Assembly: GCA_946902985.2 (NCBI GenBank)
Contig: OX336397.1
Span: 190,096,813 to 190,160,812 of the forward strand
Direction of reading: 5' to 3'
DNA length: 64,000 bases
DNA from: Meconema thalassinum
Taxonomy: Eukaryota > Arthropoda > Insecta > Orthoptera > Tettigoniidae
Position 1 is the stretch's first letter; each line of letters starts with the position of its first letter. The translations under genes were made by a program, and so were the position numbers. Of the stretch, positions 20,441 to 33,900 are shown piece after piece. Below the pieces are notes generated by a model, which was not told the origin of the DNA, searched no databases, and saw only the letters and a program-made list of their open reading frames with translations.

Positions 20441-22271
20441 AATGAGGTGCTCAAAAAAGGAAGGCAAGAGAAGACAGGGAGTTGAAGGAAAGAGCATCGA
20501 AGGAAAGCCAGCTATCGCTTGGACAGTTTTTAAATTGTCCTTCATCATCGACAGTTATAGAAAAGGGTAACATTACTAATAGGCCCACCGATAGTAATAG
20601 TTACAAAGTAGATGTTTTACCTACAAATGAACAACAAAATGAAATCGAATCAAACAAGGAAGAACCAGTTCCCATCACTGAAACAGGGACTCCTAGTCCT
20701 ATTCAGTCTGTGTCGCCTACGAATATTGAATCTATCAAAGGCCACAAACCACCTTTACCTTTCCCAGACAAATATGATGATGTAGGTGACCCTGCTTTCG
20801 ATAGCAGCCGGGACTTAAACCACCCCCAAGTTCCTTTCCCTGAACAATTTCCTGTGGATTCGGTAGGCTGTTCCGTTCCCGTGTCGGTCTTCCTAAAGAA
20901 ACTTACAAATGGTGAACTAATTACTCGTGATTGGCTTGTTTGGATCAAGGTTAAGAAAGCGTGTTACTGTGTACCTTGCAGAATATTCAGTACGTTGCCC
21001 CAGCCAAAACCATCTTCGTTCGCTCTTTCTGAAGGATATTCTGCGGAAAGAACGCTTGAAAATCTCTTCAATAAAGTGCCAGAACATGAGAGTAGTTCCA
21101 GTCATAAAAGCTGCTACGTTGAGTGAAAGTCAGAGGTGATCAAATCAAAGAATAATAAATCGCTAATGGACTTAATGTTTCACTCCATTCAACAAGAAAA
21201 GGACATGTGGCGTGATCTTTTAAAGCGACTTCTGAATGTCACTTTATTCCTAGCTGAAAGAGGACTTGCTTTTCGGGGTAGTATTGATAAAATCGGGAAC
21301 CACTCGAATGGCAATTTTTGTAGAATTTTAGACCTGCTGGCCAATTATGATCAAGTTTTGAATGAACGTTTAAATAGTGTCCGCTCGTTTCAAGAAATGG
21401 GAGAAAGAATGCAAGTGAATTATCTGTCTCATGATATTCAAAATTAGTTTATTACTCTTTGCGCTGCCCAAGTTACGAAGAACATTTTAGAAGAAAGTGT
21501 ATTTAATGCAACACCAGATTCTGCACATGTTGAACAGACTGCGTTTCTTTGGAGATACGTTTATTTGACTGAAAATGAAACTCAGCCTTACCAAGTCGAA
21601 GAAAGACTACTTTGCTTTATCGACTGTACCAAAAAGAGTGGAGAAGTTATTCCAGAGCTTATTTTAGATAAGCTAAAGAATGTAGGAGTCAAGGTTATGA
21701 CAATGGGAGTAACATGAAAGGAGCTCAGGCAAGAATTCTGTCTGCTAACAGTGAAGTTGTTTACTCTGCTTGCACGTGTCTTTCCTTGAATCTGTGTGGA
21801 GAACAAGCAGTGGAGAGCTGTGCGGCTGCAGTAACATTCTTTGGAGCTGTTCAAAAGTTATTTAACGTATTTCGCTCCAGCCCCCAAAGATGGGAAATAT
21901 TGATAGGAAAGATACCAAGCTCCCTTCACTCGATGTCGAAGACTCGCTGGTCTGCTAGAGTAGACAGCGTTAATCCAGTCGCAGCTCACCTTCCAGGGAA
22001 AATAGAAGCACTCGAGGCATTGGCTGAACTGAACATAACTTCTAAATGCCGTCGAGACCTTGAGGCATCGAAAAAATATTTCAAAACCTTCAACTGCCTT
22101 CTTCTTGCGTCTATTTGGTTCAAGGTAAGAATGCATCATATACAGTATGTTATATAGCCTATATTTATTATGCATTATATACCATACATTCGTTTAGAAA
22201 GAGGCGTGTAGCTACGGTAGTCAAAAATACCTGCGGGATAAATGGTCTTAACTACCAAAGAAAATATTATT

Positions 22272-22396
22272 TATTTAGGACAAGAACTGGAGTCAAGTGA
22301 AGAGAATAGCCAGGAACCGTACTGCGTGGAGAAATTTCGCCAAGGCCCTATGCTCCGGAAGGAGCGGCAGGAATTAAGTAAGTAAGTAAGTAAGTA
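22272..22396 (+). mobile_element. LINE 3' end with (TAAG)n tail
   Basis: It reads DKNWSQVKRIARNRTAWRNF, then a stop, followed directly by five TAAG units. RxAxDRxxWR is a common last block of insect LINE proteins, and a microsatellite tail is normal for several LINE clades. The copy is strongly 5'-truncated. Confidence 0.65.
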
Positions 22397-23124
22397 AAAT
22401 AGTATTGCTTTGACCTACAAAGATATTTCAAGCCACTTAAAAATCACAAAAACTAACACTTGTTACAAAAATACTAACTACAGTAGAACCTCGTTAAGTC
22501 GGCTCTCTTTAACGCACCCGTCTTCGTAACCAGGACAGGGTTTAGTTGTTTTTATATTTTGTTGTTGTAACATTTACTACTCAGTTAATGTCCCTTGAAT
22601 CAGTAAACTGGCAGTGCGAGTGGGCCAGTTTTGTTTGACAGGACTGTACTGTACTCACTATCGTGACTGCGTAGACGATGAGTCATCCCCCATCCCCTCA
22701 CCCCCGCGCCAATGGAGTAAACCTGTTGTATTCAATCACACCGCATCAACATTAGACCAGCTGATGAGTGAGGGCGGGCAGTGCTACCACTCTGCTAACT
22801 ACCACGCACCCTAATAAGATGAAGTCTGTCGGTAATCAGTTGACATCCCCCCTCCCCCCCCCCCGGTGGGTGCGCCACTGATTAGCCACAATAAATGACT
22901 TTTTCAAAAACATTTATATCCTGTTTTAAATATTTTTGTTATTTTAAATTATAGGGATACCGGTTTCCTTTAAAAGAACATTGTCAGTTGTTTACAAATA
23001 ATAAGCGTTAGCGAAGGTCTCGTTTTTGTTATAGTTAAGTGCAATAATCTTCCGTGCAGTTGCTGTATAATGATGGCTATTTAAATATTACTGATATCAT
23101 GTTTTTAAAAACTGGAAAAAACGA

Positions 23125-23126
23125 AT

Positions 23127-23158
<32 letters not shown>

Positions 23159-23160
23159 TC
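23125..23160. repeat. (TTTC)n microsatellite
   Basis: About nine TTTC units at the right edge of the interruption in the hAT transposase. Confidence 0.9.
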
Positions 23161-23888
23161 GGGTTTTAAAATCAATAGACATTGGAGTTCTTCAACACCG
23201 AGGTGAAACTATGGATGTACCGGCAAGAAACTTAGGTTCTCTGATAGAAGACTTGAAAACTCTACGATGTGAAGGATGAGACTGTATATATAGTGAAGCT
23301 GAAGTAGTGGCTAAAAATATAGGATGGCCCCAACAACTTGAAGAGGAAGAAAAGAGACGAAAGATAAGAGAGAGGCAAGCTGATGAAGAGGATGACAGTA
23401 ATGAAGACAGTAATGATGCAAAAACTAATTTCAGGAATGATGTGTTCAATAAATTCTGGACAGTGCGTTTTCGATCAGTACAATCTCTTTGTAGTGGGTT
23501 TTCTGTTTTGTGGCAATGCAATGACATGGCAGATGAATTAATTTCGGAAAAATCAGCTAAGCTTGTAAGGCGCTATTCTAATGACATAGGAAACGACCTT
23601 TCTGATGAATTACAAAACCTGAAATTAATTTACCAAGTTAACTTTGGTAGCAAAACTCTTACGCCCGTGGACCTTCTCAGTAAAGTTAAAACTTTAAATT
23701 TGGTAACCTTATTTTCTTATCTTAATGTAGCATTGCGAATATTTGTTACCATCCCCGCAACAGCAGTTCTCAATCGCGTAAAAAACGTTTTTCGCTCGAC
23801 AAGTTGCCAAAATAGACTTACAAGCTTGGGTGTTTTGGCTGTTGAAACGGAACTTGTGAAGTCTACCAATTTACAATATCATAGATGA

Positions 23889-24908
23889 CTTTTCCCAGAA
23901 AAAGGCCAGAAAGGGGGGTCTTAGCCTAAGTTGATAAGTTATAGCCTACCTGTTTGGATTGTAATTTTGTTTTGTACATGTACATATACTGTGGGCCATT
24001 AAAGATGTAAGTTTATGTTGAATTTAGTGGTTTACAGTTCAGTTCAGTTTACAAATAAGGTAATGCAAATTTTAACAATCGATTTTAAAACAAATGGATT
24101 GGATTTTTTAGTTAAAAAAATTGAGTTATATCAACTGCATTGTTTTTAAATTGAATGGGTAACTGTTTATTTGGGACTGAGAATTATTAAAACGAATTGG
24201 AGCGCTTACATGACTTGACATTTAAACTTTACAAAAATATGGTTTGAAATCGGTAATGCATTCTATGGAGAGTTATAAATATATGTGTATGTATAATACA
24301 CTAAATACATGGCAGTGATTAATGGATGTGGGTTGCACAAAAATGCATAAATGGCAGGGGCCCGAAATACCCCCCCCCCCCCCAAGGACCGGGGCCCGCG
24401 GCCGTACCATTTACTGTTGGTTCCGAAAGAGATACGGCGTGTTTGGTTTGAAGTGGGTTTCTTGTAACACGAGACGGAGTTATTGTCTTGCTGAAACTCA
24501 TTTTATCCAGTCACTGACAATTCTTAGTTCGCCTACTCGTGGTGTGACTTGACTTTACTTTAACGTTCATAGGTTTGTAGTGTCCCCGTCATATTTGTGT
24601 AAAACCAATTTATAGGACGCTTCATTTGTGGCTGACACCAGTAATTCCTCATTCTATCGCAATGATAGATCTTAATATTTTACTCGATATTAATCCCTAA
24701 CTACCGTATGTTAATATCATATACAGTCAAGGGCTAACCTCTTCTTCTCACTGTGCACCCGGAGGGTTATATTCTCATTACTGTAGTCTTATTTGAATTC
24801 TGAGTTCTGAAATTACCTCATTTGATAATGATAATGATTTGGCTTAGGCCTACTGGTATACTGTAAGTATGGCTTCTTAAAATCCTTAGCGCACTTTCTG
24901 TGTTTTAG
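23889..24908. other. Region between hAT relic and zinc-finger gene
   Basis: It holds a C-run and GC-rich CCGGGGCCCGCGGCCG near 24370-24400 and otherwise AT-rich sequence. A pyrimidine tract ending TTTTAG at 24908 is a good splice acceptor for the first coding exon. The promoter and any 5' untranslated exon are not identified. Confidence 0.4.
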
Positions 24909-24921
24909 TTTGCTGGACATC

Positions 24922-24990
24922 ATGGAGCAACAACCACTCATTAAGAGTGAGCCAGAATGGCTGCGTCAAACTGATAAATTATCTAATATG
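24922..24990 (+). CDS. Zinc-finger gene, coding exon 1
   Basis: 23 codons from ATG, including LIKSEPEWLRQTD, ending in phase 0 at ATG|GTAAGT. The ATG follows a probable acceptor at 24908. Confidence 0.75.
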
Positions 24991-27900
24991 GTAAGTTGTA
25001 TTTATTATGTATATCATGTATCATAGCAAATTTAGTGATGTGCATGACAAGCAAGTTTTAGTAACTTAATACTTGCTACCAGATAGTAGGTTAACCAGGA
25101 TGTTTAATATTTTATTGTTACAAGTAACATAGTAGGCTACAGCTATTCCGTCTGCATGTTTTATGTTGGCTTATACTTGTATAATACTTTCTAGGAATCA
25201 ATTGACCTGTTACCCTCTCATAATCTGCTGGATGAGTCTGGCGATAAATACGAAGATAAAAGCCGGGCAGTGAAATCGGAACTTGAAATACAGGTGAATA
25301 AGTTATAGGTTCTATATTTCCTGTCATTTAAATATTTCTTATTTTAGCAGTGAGCAGTTGCTGATGTTATTGTAATCATAATGCGAGTTCCTGGGATCTA
25401 TTGTACGTGAAGTCTTCACCACACGCTGTGCTAACAGTAGCTAATTTATTTGTAATGCAGGTTCACTCTTCTTGCATATTTGACGGATTATGAAACACAG
25501 CTTTAGTGATAACCTTTCACATCAAAACACATCGTGTATGTCTGGAAAGCCTTATTAACAAAATGGCTGCAGTGATGAAGTATGACAACACGAAGGACAC
25601 TGAATGCTTACCTGGTAAACTTATGGGAAAATGTCTGGGGATAAAGGGTTTTGGGTTGGTGAATGGCATTTAGAATAACACTTGGAAATGAGATGTGTAT
25701 CGTTTTCCAAATTTTCGTATTGTCGTTTTTATTTATAAGACATGTATCCCCATCTTTACTTGACCTATATAGGAATGGTCAAGATCCCAATACACATCCA
25801 AATTTTGGCATTCTAGCTTATATTTGTAGAGTATGTACACCCATCTCTACTATACATATATACAATGTGTGGTTAAAATGGCGATACACATCGGAATTTT
25901 GGCATTTTAGCTTATGTTTATAACATACCAAATTTTGTTTCGATTGCTCCAGCCGTTTAGGAGTTGATAGGGGGGGGGGACACACACACAGCCAGGCAGA
26001 CAGACATTTGCCCGATCTCATAAGTCTACTTTTTCCTCATTTTTGCAAAATGTGAAAAGTAGGCTAAAAATAAATTCTCTTACTAATTACTAATCTCTAA
26101 GGTGCTATTTCGGAATCCAGAGTGATTGGAACTCATGACAATATAACATTAGGCTGTTAAATAACTTTTGTAAGTAAGTACTATATGGCTAATATTCATC
26201 TTCTTCTCGCGGATGGGTCACTTAGGACCACGCGGAATCAACGTATGTTGAGCCTTCCTCCTTGCCCAATAGCTCTTCATATGCATGGATTGTTGTAGTT
26301 TCTGTTCCTCCGACCATGCACGTCGTGTTGGTAGGTCTTCTCCACCTGTTTGTACCACTTTGGTCTTGTACGTTTGTTCTGCAGAAATTTGTGGATTCGG
26401 TAAGTAAGTCTCGTATGATTCATTCTTTCCAAATGGCCCAAAAATTGAATTCGTCCCATTCTCATGGTATCGGTAAGTTTAGAAATTTTCATATATATTT
26501 CAGAGTTGGGTTTTGGATAGTGTATGCCATTTTTAATTCTGGGCCCTAAGATATTTCGCATAATTTTCCTTTCCTTAATCTCTAATTGTTCCTTTAATGT
26601 TTTAAGTTGTAAATTGAGCGTCTCTGAACCATAAAGAGATTCCGGATTAATCACTGTTAAGTAATGGCGAATTTTATTATTCCATGACAAGCATTGCTTG
26701 TTATAAACATTTTCTCTGTATTGAAAAGCAACCTCCATTTTCTGGATTGTTGTTGTTACAGATTTATTTTCTTTGCCATATTCTGTAACGCATTCGCCTA
26801 AGTATATAAATTCCTTTACTCTAGGAATTTTGTTAGCGTTAATATCAATTTCATGTGGAGCATTTTTTATGTTAGTCATAAATTTAGTTTTTTTTTGCTG
26901 CTTGTTCTTCCAAGATAGTGATCTGCTTCTGTGCATCAGAGATGTCTTCAGCAATTAGTGCCATATCATCAGCAAACGCCAGACAGTCTATTTGAATACC
27001 CTTAATCTTTGGCCCTAGTCGGTGAGATGGTGCCCTTGCTTTTCTCCAATCTCTAACAACCTTTTCCAGAGCACAATTGAAAAGCAATGGGGAAATTCCA
27101 TCCCCTTGACGGATGCCTGTATATGTTTCAAATTCTTCACTTAATCCACCCATACATTTTACTTTAGTCTTTGTCTAGCTGTAAGTGTGTCTTTGATAAT
27201 ATTTCTTGTTTTTTGGTCAAGTCCAAATTCTGTTAAACATGAAAGAGTGATGCGCGATTTATACTGTCATATGCATTCCGGAAATCCACAAACGTTATGA
27301 CATATTTTTTGTTAGTTGTGTTGCGAAAATATAGTATGATGTTTTTCAAATTCAAAATTTGCTCTGCATATGACCGTCCCTTCCTGAATCCACCTTGATA
27401 TTCACCGTTTTGATTATCTACTTGAAGCTCTGGACGGTTTAGTAAAACTTTTGAAAGATTGTTGTATGTGACCCGAAGAAGGGATACATCTCGATAATTG
27501 TTTGGGTCAGTTTTACATCCTTTTTTTTCCTGTATGGGATGGATTGTAATGTTTTTTTAAATTTTACAATATTTATATAGAAATTTCTAAGAAGATAAAA
27601 TCCGGGAGGGCGCCATTTCATATGTTATTTACTATGATAAATACTTTATTAAGTTGCACGAGAATACTCTCATCCCCAGGTGTGGCGTGTTTCCGACACC
27701 AACCAGAACACTTCAATAAATAAGGGAAATATAGATCTACTGCAATACACATATAATTCCTTGGGATGTCACGTACTTGGTGAAGAATGGGGAATGTATC
27801 ATAAATGTGACAATAATCCCGTCACCAAATAATATATAATTTCCAAAACTCACAGCTCCAATAATCTCCATTTACTTGCATTAATCATGTGGAATGAGCT

Positions 27901-30900
27901 ATGTTTGAGACAGCAGCAATATGTCCGTGAAGATGCGGTAAGGGATATAGAATATCTTTACTTTTCACAGGTTAAACAAAAATTATTAATTCCATATAAT
28001 TTCATACAATCGGTGTGGATTTTATAATATCATTCATTACCTCATAATTTCGCTTGTTCCAGTTACTCCTTGTTGACCCATTGTCTTCACATCTCCTTGC
28101 AATTCACAGAGTAGCCACTCAAAAAACAAGTTCCAGATCCACCACTCAAGCGCCCTAATACCACAATCAAAGAACACTGAACAATCCATAGAAACTTTCA
28201 CAGAGTTGCCACTCAAATACAAGTTCTGGATTCCAATAAATATTACATCGCCCCCAGAAATACTGATAATAGTATCTCATTAGAGGTATTTCTGAAACAC
28301 ATTCAACATAATATATATGGAAAATCTTGACACATTGGGACCTGGACTATCCATCCAAGCTTTCCCTACGTATTCATATCTACCATAGGTATCATAAATG
28401 TGTAGTTTTTTTTTCTGAAGTCATCAAGTCCGCATGCACCAAGGCCACCTCATCTTCAAGTTTCCCCATGTTACTCTTTGTTTTGAAGAATACTCAAAGA
28501 ATACATTTTCCCGCTGGATTTAGGTTAAATGTTGAAGCCACATACAGCATGTTCCAAGGAATCATAGAGATCGACGACTCAATTTCTGCTCTACATCACT
28601 TTGTCTGTCAAGCTCGATCAGGCTGATGCAATACTGCAACTTGCACCCATGTGCACAAATATTTCCTACAACCATCTGCTGACGATCCCATAACTCTCTC
28701 TTCATCAAACAATTTATTTTCCTACTGACTTACGATATCTCTTTCCATCATATCCGGACAAGTGCATATTTCATGACTTCGTACAAAATAAAGTCACATA
28801 AGGAACCTATGTCCTGAAGATCAAACAATCGGATTACTTTCCTCCACTATCTAATGACTTCCCATAGATCCAAGATCTCTTCTTTTCCAAGCGTTCACAT
28901 TTTACTAGCCAAAACCTCGGATATCACGCTTCAACTTCCCAATGACTATCAGCTGAATGTAAATCTTGCTCCTCAATCATAAACTTGTCAAAGCTCTCCA
29001 TATTTGATTGCAAATCTTGGGTCTCCTTCAAATATACTAAACGATGTACCAATTTTAAATTGCTAACTATGAAATCTTGGATATTTTTCTCAATTTTACG
29101 GAATTACTGCCTAAAACTAAGTTAAAAAGATAATGCAAAGCGGCAATAATATGAATGAACAAAATGTACCATAAAAGAAAACGAAGAATATCCACAGAAT
29201 AACTCAACATAAGAAAAATATTAAGTAATGCCCACAATGAAAAACATATACTACAGCATATTAACGAATATATATATACACTGTGCAAATGTATCATAAA
29301 GTAAGAAAGTAGACATTAATATGCCTCCAACACCTAATTCATATCTAAGACAACAAATAGCGGCACGCGCCCCCAACACATTAATTTTTTCGTCCAGATA
29401 AAAAATGATCTTGACCAATTCTAATATACAAATCTAAGTTATATTTTTCTTCCAACTTAACTCATTTCTTGACATCAACTTTATCCGAAATGTCAATACT
29501 TTTAGGTTCATTGTCATCTTCGTCAACATCTGTATCATTAGATTCATTATAGCAATGGGCTGTTTCACTTGCCCGTGCTCTAACATGACCAGCTCCTACT
29601 GCTCTTCTAGACCTAGTTCTATCATTTCTTCTTAAACGAGAAGTATCCCCAGTGCCATTTTCAGTATTATCTCGCCTAAAATATCCATCCCCTCCATTTC
29701 CTTTAAAGCGTCCTCCTCTAATATGTCGGCGGCGACCTCTATGTTTACCTCCACAACATTTCTTTCTTCTTCACCTTTTATGGTCTATCCCTCGTTTTCC
29801 TCTATGACTTAGGCGATTTCGACCTCTACAGCCGCGACGTCTACCTCCACATCTGATTCCTCTTCGTCGCCTACTATGTTCTCTCAAATATATGTCTTTA
29901 CAACATCGCCATATCTTATATGGTAATCTTATTTCAAGCTCATCTATCTTCCTCTCTATACTCTCCAATTTTTCTTTAATATTCCCTTCTCTATTCTCTA
30001 ATCTATCTCTCAACACTCCATGCTTCTCCTGAATCTCCCGAATACTTTCTAAATTCTTCTGGTTAAAATCTTCTACCATTTCCCTCAAACCATTCTTAAC
30101 AAAATCACATTCACCTAACGTCTCCGCTCACAGATACTTCCTCTCATCTACTCTATTGTCACCTACAATTTCTTCTAACGTTATGCTACTTTTATCTACC
30201 TTCTTTTTTAAAATCTCTAATTCACTTTCATCTACAATCTGCTCTTCTTCTATTATAAATAACTTAGCATTTTCTTCCAACATACTCCTTATCTCATCTC
30301 TAATCTCTTGATTCACCCCCTGATACTCTCCTGCAGTGTCCCAAACTTTCTATTTAATTCCTTATTCTCCCTGACCACATAGTCTGGCTTATGATTAATT
30401 TCCTTATAATTTTTATCCATCGTCTCTCTTATGTCCCTACTCTTCTCCTGATTTTGCCTACTTATCTCTTCTCTCGTCTCCTGATTATTCTTATTACTCT
30501 CATCAAATTTTTCACTTAGCATTATCATGATCGCACGTAATGAATCTTCCGAGATTCCTTTCTCTTTACTAGTACTTGAGATACTCTCTGCCATCATAGT
30601 ATTATTATCTACGCTCTCAATATCACTCACTCTATCGCCATTCTGCATATTGTTAGCGTTCCCTTCACTATCAAGACCACTTCATAACTTCATATCTATT
30701 GCCGACATACTGAATTATACTTCCTAACACTAGCCCCAAAATCACTTGCACAATATATAGACATTCCTACCCCTACACTGATGTGTCCTGGCTCTCGTGC
30801 CCATCGCTGAGGTGACAATTGTAATGTTTTTTTTAATTTTACAATATTTATATAGATATCTCTAAGAGGATAAAACACGGGATGGCGCCATTTCATATGT

Positions 30901-33900
30901 TATTTACTATGAAAAATATTTTATTATGTTGCACGAGAATACTCTCATCCGCAGGTGTGGCGTGTCTCCGTTACCAACCAGAACACTTCAGTAAATAAGG
31001 GAAATATAGATCTACTGCAATACACATATAATTCCTTGGTATGTCACTTACTTGTTGAAGAATGGGGAATGTATCATAAATGTGACAATAATCCCGTCAC
31101 CAAATAATATTAATTTCCAAAACTCATAGCTCCAATAATCTCCATTTACTTGCATTAATCATGTGGAATGAGCTATGTTTGAGACAGCAGCAATATGTCT
31201 GTAAAGATGCGGTAAGGGATATAGAATATCTTTACTTTTCACAGGTTAATCAAAAATTATTAATTCCATATAATTTCATACAATCGGTGTAGATGTTATA
31301 ATATCATTCATAACCTCATACTTTCGCTTGTTCCAGTTACTCCTTGTAGAGCCATTTTCTTCACATCTCACTGCAATTCACCGAGTAGCCACTCAAGAAA
31401 CAAGTTCCAGATTCCACCACTCAAGCGCCCTAATGCCACAATCAAAGAACACTGAACAATCCATAGATATACAATCATAGAAAATTTCACAGAGTTGCCA
31501 CTCAAATACAAGTTCCGGATTCCAATAAATATTACAGGATTATCGCCAATTTCCAATCCGAGGGGATTTTTTCCGTTTGCCAAATGTCCATTATAATTCC
31601 GTGCAATTTTATGATACAATTTTTCTCCTGCATTTTTCCACAATTCTGCAGTTATTTGATCCTCTCCTGAGGTCTTGTTAATTTTTTAGTGATCGAATGA
31701 TTTCTTTAATCTCTTGTACAGTCGGTGGGGTTAAATCTTGATTAATTTTATAAGAATTGATGAACTTAAACTTTTCTTGTGGTAAGTCACTGTTAAGTAA
31801 TTTAGAATAGTATACAGCAAGGATTGTACAGTTTGCATCTTTAATATAAGCCAATTTTCCATTTTCATTAATAAAATGGAGCGATGGCGAAGAATACTTT
31901 ATCAACTTTTGCTTGAACGTTCTATAATAGTTTCGTGTCTTATGATGCCGAAAGTCCTCTTCTATTGATTGCAATTTAAAATCTTCACTTTACTTACGAA
32001 TTCTCCTTATTGATTTTGTAATTATCATCTTAACGTTTTTAAGTTCTTGAATTGTGGTTGGAGTTTTATTGCATGACCAATTATGCCAGGTTTGCTGCCT
32101 AAGTTTTATTAACTGGTCACATTGATCTGTCCACCACGGGTGTTTTCTTGTTCTTGTTAAAGGGGCTATGTTTACAGCTGTTTGTAAGAGTCCTGCTTGA
32201 AGTTGCTGCCAATTTTGTGGATGTATTTCTTCAGTTCCTTTCATGAATTTTGCATTACCTTTAATATTCTCTATATCATACTTACGTTGAGGAACTCCTT
32301 TTGTAAAGTATCGTTTCTCAGAGATCATATCAAGGGAAAAATTTGTTGGATAATAATCAGAATCTAAGTCCAGGCCTTCAGTACTTTTAGTTTCATGATT
32401 CCTGCAGTATAAGAATGGGAAATTTTAACATGATCCAGTCCAGTTGATACTCACCCAATAAGGAATAATGTGAGACCCAAGTCCTAGTTTTAGAAGGGAG
32501 TTTCTTAAAGAAGTTTTATTTAAAAAATAAATCATGACTTCTGCATAACTGGATGAGCGTCATGCCGTTCTTATTAATTTGCTTATGGCCAGACCATTTC
32601 CAAACCCAATATCGATATTTCCTGTCTTTGCCAATTTGTGCATTGAAGTCACCCATAAGAAATTTCCCAACTTTCAAAAGGGAATTAGCCAAAGCCGAGA
32701 TCATGCTTTAAGAATGTTCCTATGGGGATTTGAGGTACTCCAACTTACCTCCTTGCACACATCTGTGGTCTCCCCAGAATCCGAATATACCACTCTGGGA
32801 CTGAAACCCCTGCAGTAATTTATTGCTCTAGAAGGTGCACTATTCATGTTGATTTAATTGATGTTTTGACTGACATGTCAGTCGGTTAAACTCAGAGTTC
32901 CACTTCTGAGTATTACAGTATCAGTCGCCACTAACATGTGAAACAGACGCTGTCGGGGTACCGCCACTAACATGTGAAACCGTCGTTCCCTTAAAATGAT
33001 ATTTGGTCCTAAGCCCGAATTTATTGAACCCCAGGATATGCTGCAGTCGAGAATCGAACTTGTGTTACGAGGGAGTTTTAATTTTATTAAAAGGAGTTTG
33101 GACATATTATGCGCCGTACATGCATGTAGTTAATGCAGGCAAGAAGATGTGGTCTTGCTATAAGCCTTTATAAAAGCAAGAAAAGGAGAGAAATGCTTAA
33201 ATTTATGATCTGTATATTTTGTAACATGGAAGAAATAATGCTTAGTTGGTGCTGGAAATTGACATTTCGTTGAGTTCTTGACAAGTTACGCCGGCTCAGA
33301 ATCAGTTTTTGACGTGTGTGTGAGAGAGACAGACAGACAGAGTCTTCCGAGAGTAGAGGGTTTTGCGCACGACCCCTCGACAACTCAAGCCGAACGCACG
33401 CCGAGCCACGCGCCAGGAATACACAAAGGAGTCACGTGACCGCAGCTAAGCCAATCAAATAACTTACAGTTATTAGCACGGATTCAATTATGATTATTTA
33501 TTGAAATAATTATAAAAAATTCGAGTATGGAAATACGAAGCTGTTAGAAAATAAATAATTATGGACTGAAGGTTTGCTTGAGATTAAGCATTGTTTGAGA
33601 GATATTCTGATAAGAAGTGGACAGACGCTGTTTTCTTTTTCGCGCTAGGGCGCCATTTTTATGCAGAGGAGGCAAGTCTTGCTTCGACATCAGATTCATT
33701 CCACACTGAGCGATTGACATGCCAAGTCGTGCTAATTAAGGCTCCAGCAAATATTACAGAATTCGAGTCAGCGAGGAAGGAGGAGATACCGGGAGGCCAG
33801 CGCCTTCGTCCGGTCGAGAAATAGAAGGAAGCCCCGTTGAGAACTTGCAGCGCAAATGAACGCTAAAATTTGAAGCAGAGAAACATTACTGCATTATACG

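Larger units (their letters stand above)
22119..23163. other. One-kb interruption in the hAT transposase
   Basis: It begins at AAG|GTAAGAATG and ends beside a TTTC microsatellite. It contains a LINE 3' end (22272-22396) and a C-run near 22846-22865. Because about ten expected residues are missing at the join, insertion with deletion is more likely than a native intron, but an intron cannot be excluded. Confidence 0.5.
20448..23888 (+). pseudogene. hAT transposase relic, ZMYM1/DUF4371 type
   Basis: In order: a basic N-terminus (KRKAREDRELKERASK); a TTF-type zinc finger (TRDWLVWIKVKKACYCVPCR, about 20923-20985); the DUF4371 region (FLAERGLAFRGSIDKIGNHS at 21251, GNF, then PDSAHVEQTAFLWRYV); GYDNGSNMKGAQARIL at about 21695; LNLCGEQAVE; SKTRWSARVD; and, after a 1-kb interruption, the acidic linker and a decayed C-terminal dimerisation domain (RVKNVFRSTSCQNRL, about 23780-23830). 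Breaks: TGA at 21124, TAG at about 21445, a frameshift near 21690, an insertion at about 22119-23163, and TGA near 23278. This family catalyses cut-and-paste transposition; this copy cannot encode it. Confidence 0.85.
27545..31536 (-). mobile_element. Gag-only LTR retrotransposon nested in a LINE
   Basis: LTRs at 27545-28246 and 30820-31536 both begin TGTAATG and end ATTACA (plus-strand reading). The exact 4-bp duplication GGAT flanks the whole (27541-27544 and 31537-31540). Removing the element and one GGAT restores the LINE reading LAIIHPIQEKKG across the join. The 2.57-kb interior encodes only a Gag-like protein on the minus strand. No protease, RT, RNase H or integrase is present. Next to the 3' LTR a polypurine-like TCTGGGGGCGA precedes TGTAAT on the minus strand. 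The element is non-autonomous by internal deletion or by origin (TR-GAG type). Confidence 0.85.

Noticed and set aside
22115..23165. Native intron in the hAT transposase
   Set aside because: The GTAAG is suggestive, but about ten expected residues are missing at the join and the gap contains a LINE tail and microsatellite, so insertion is preferred.
19930..24410. GC-rich tracts at 19940 and 24360 as the ends of the ZMYM1-type hAT element
   Set aside because: Both contain CCGGGGCCC but do not align as inverted ends, and no 8-bp duplication was found.
33030..33075. SINE on the minus strand
   Set aside because: Only a B-box-like GTTCGATTCTCG is visible; no A-box, body or tail is recognisable.
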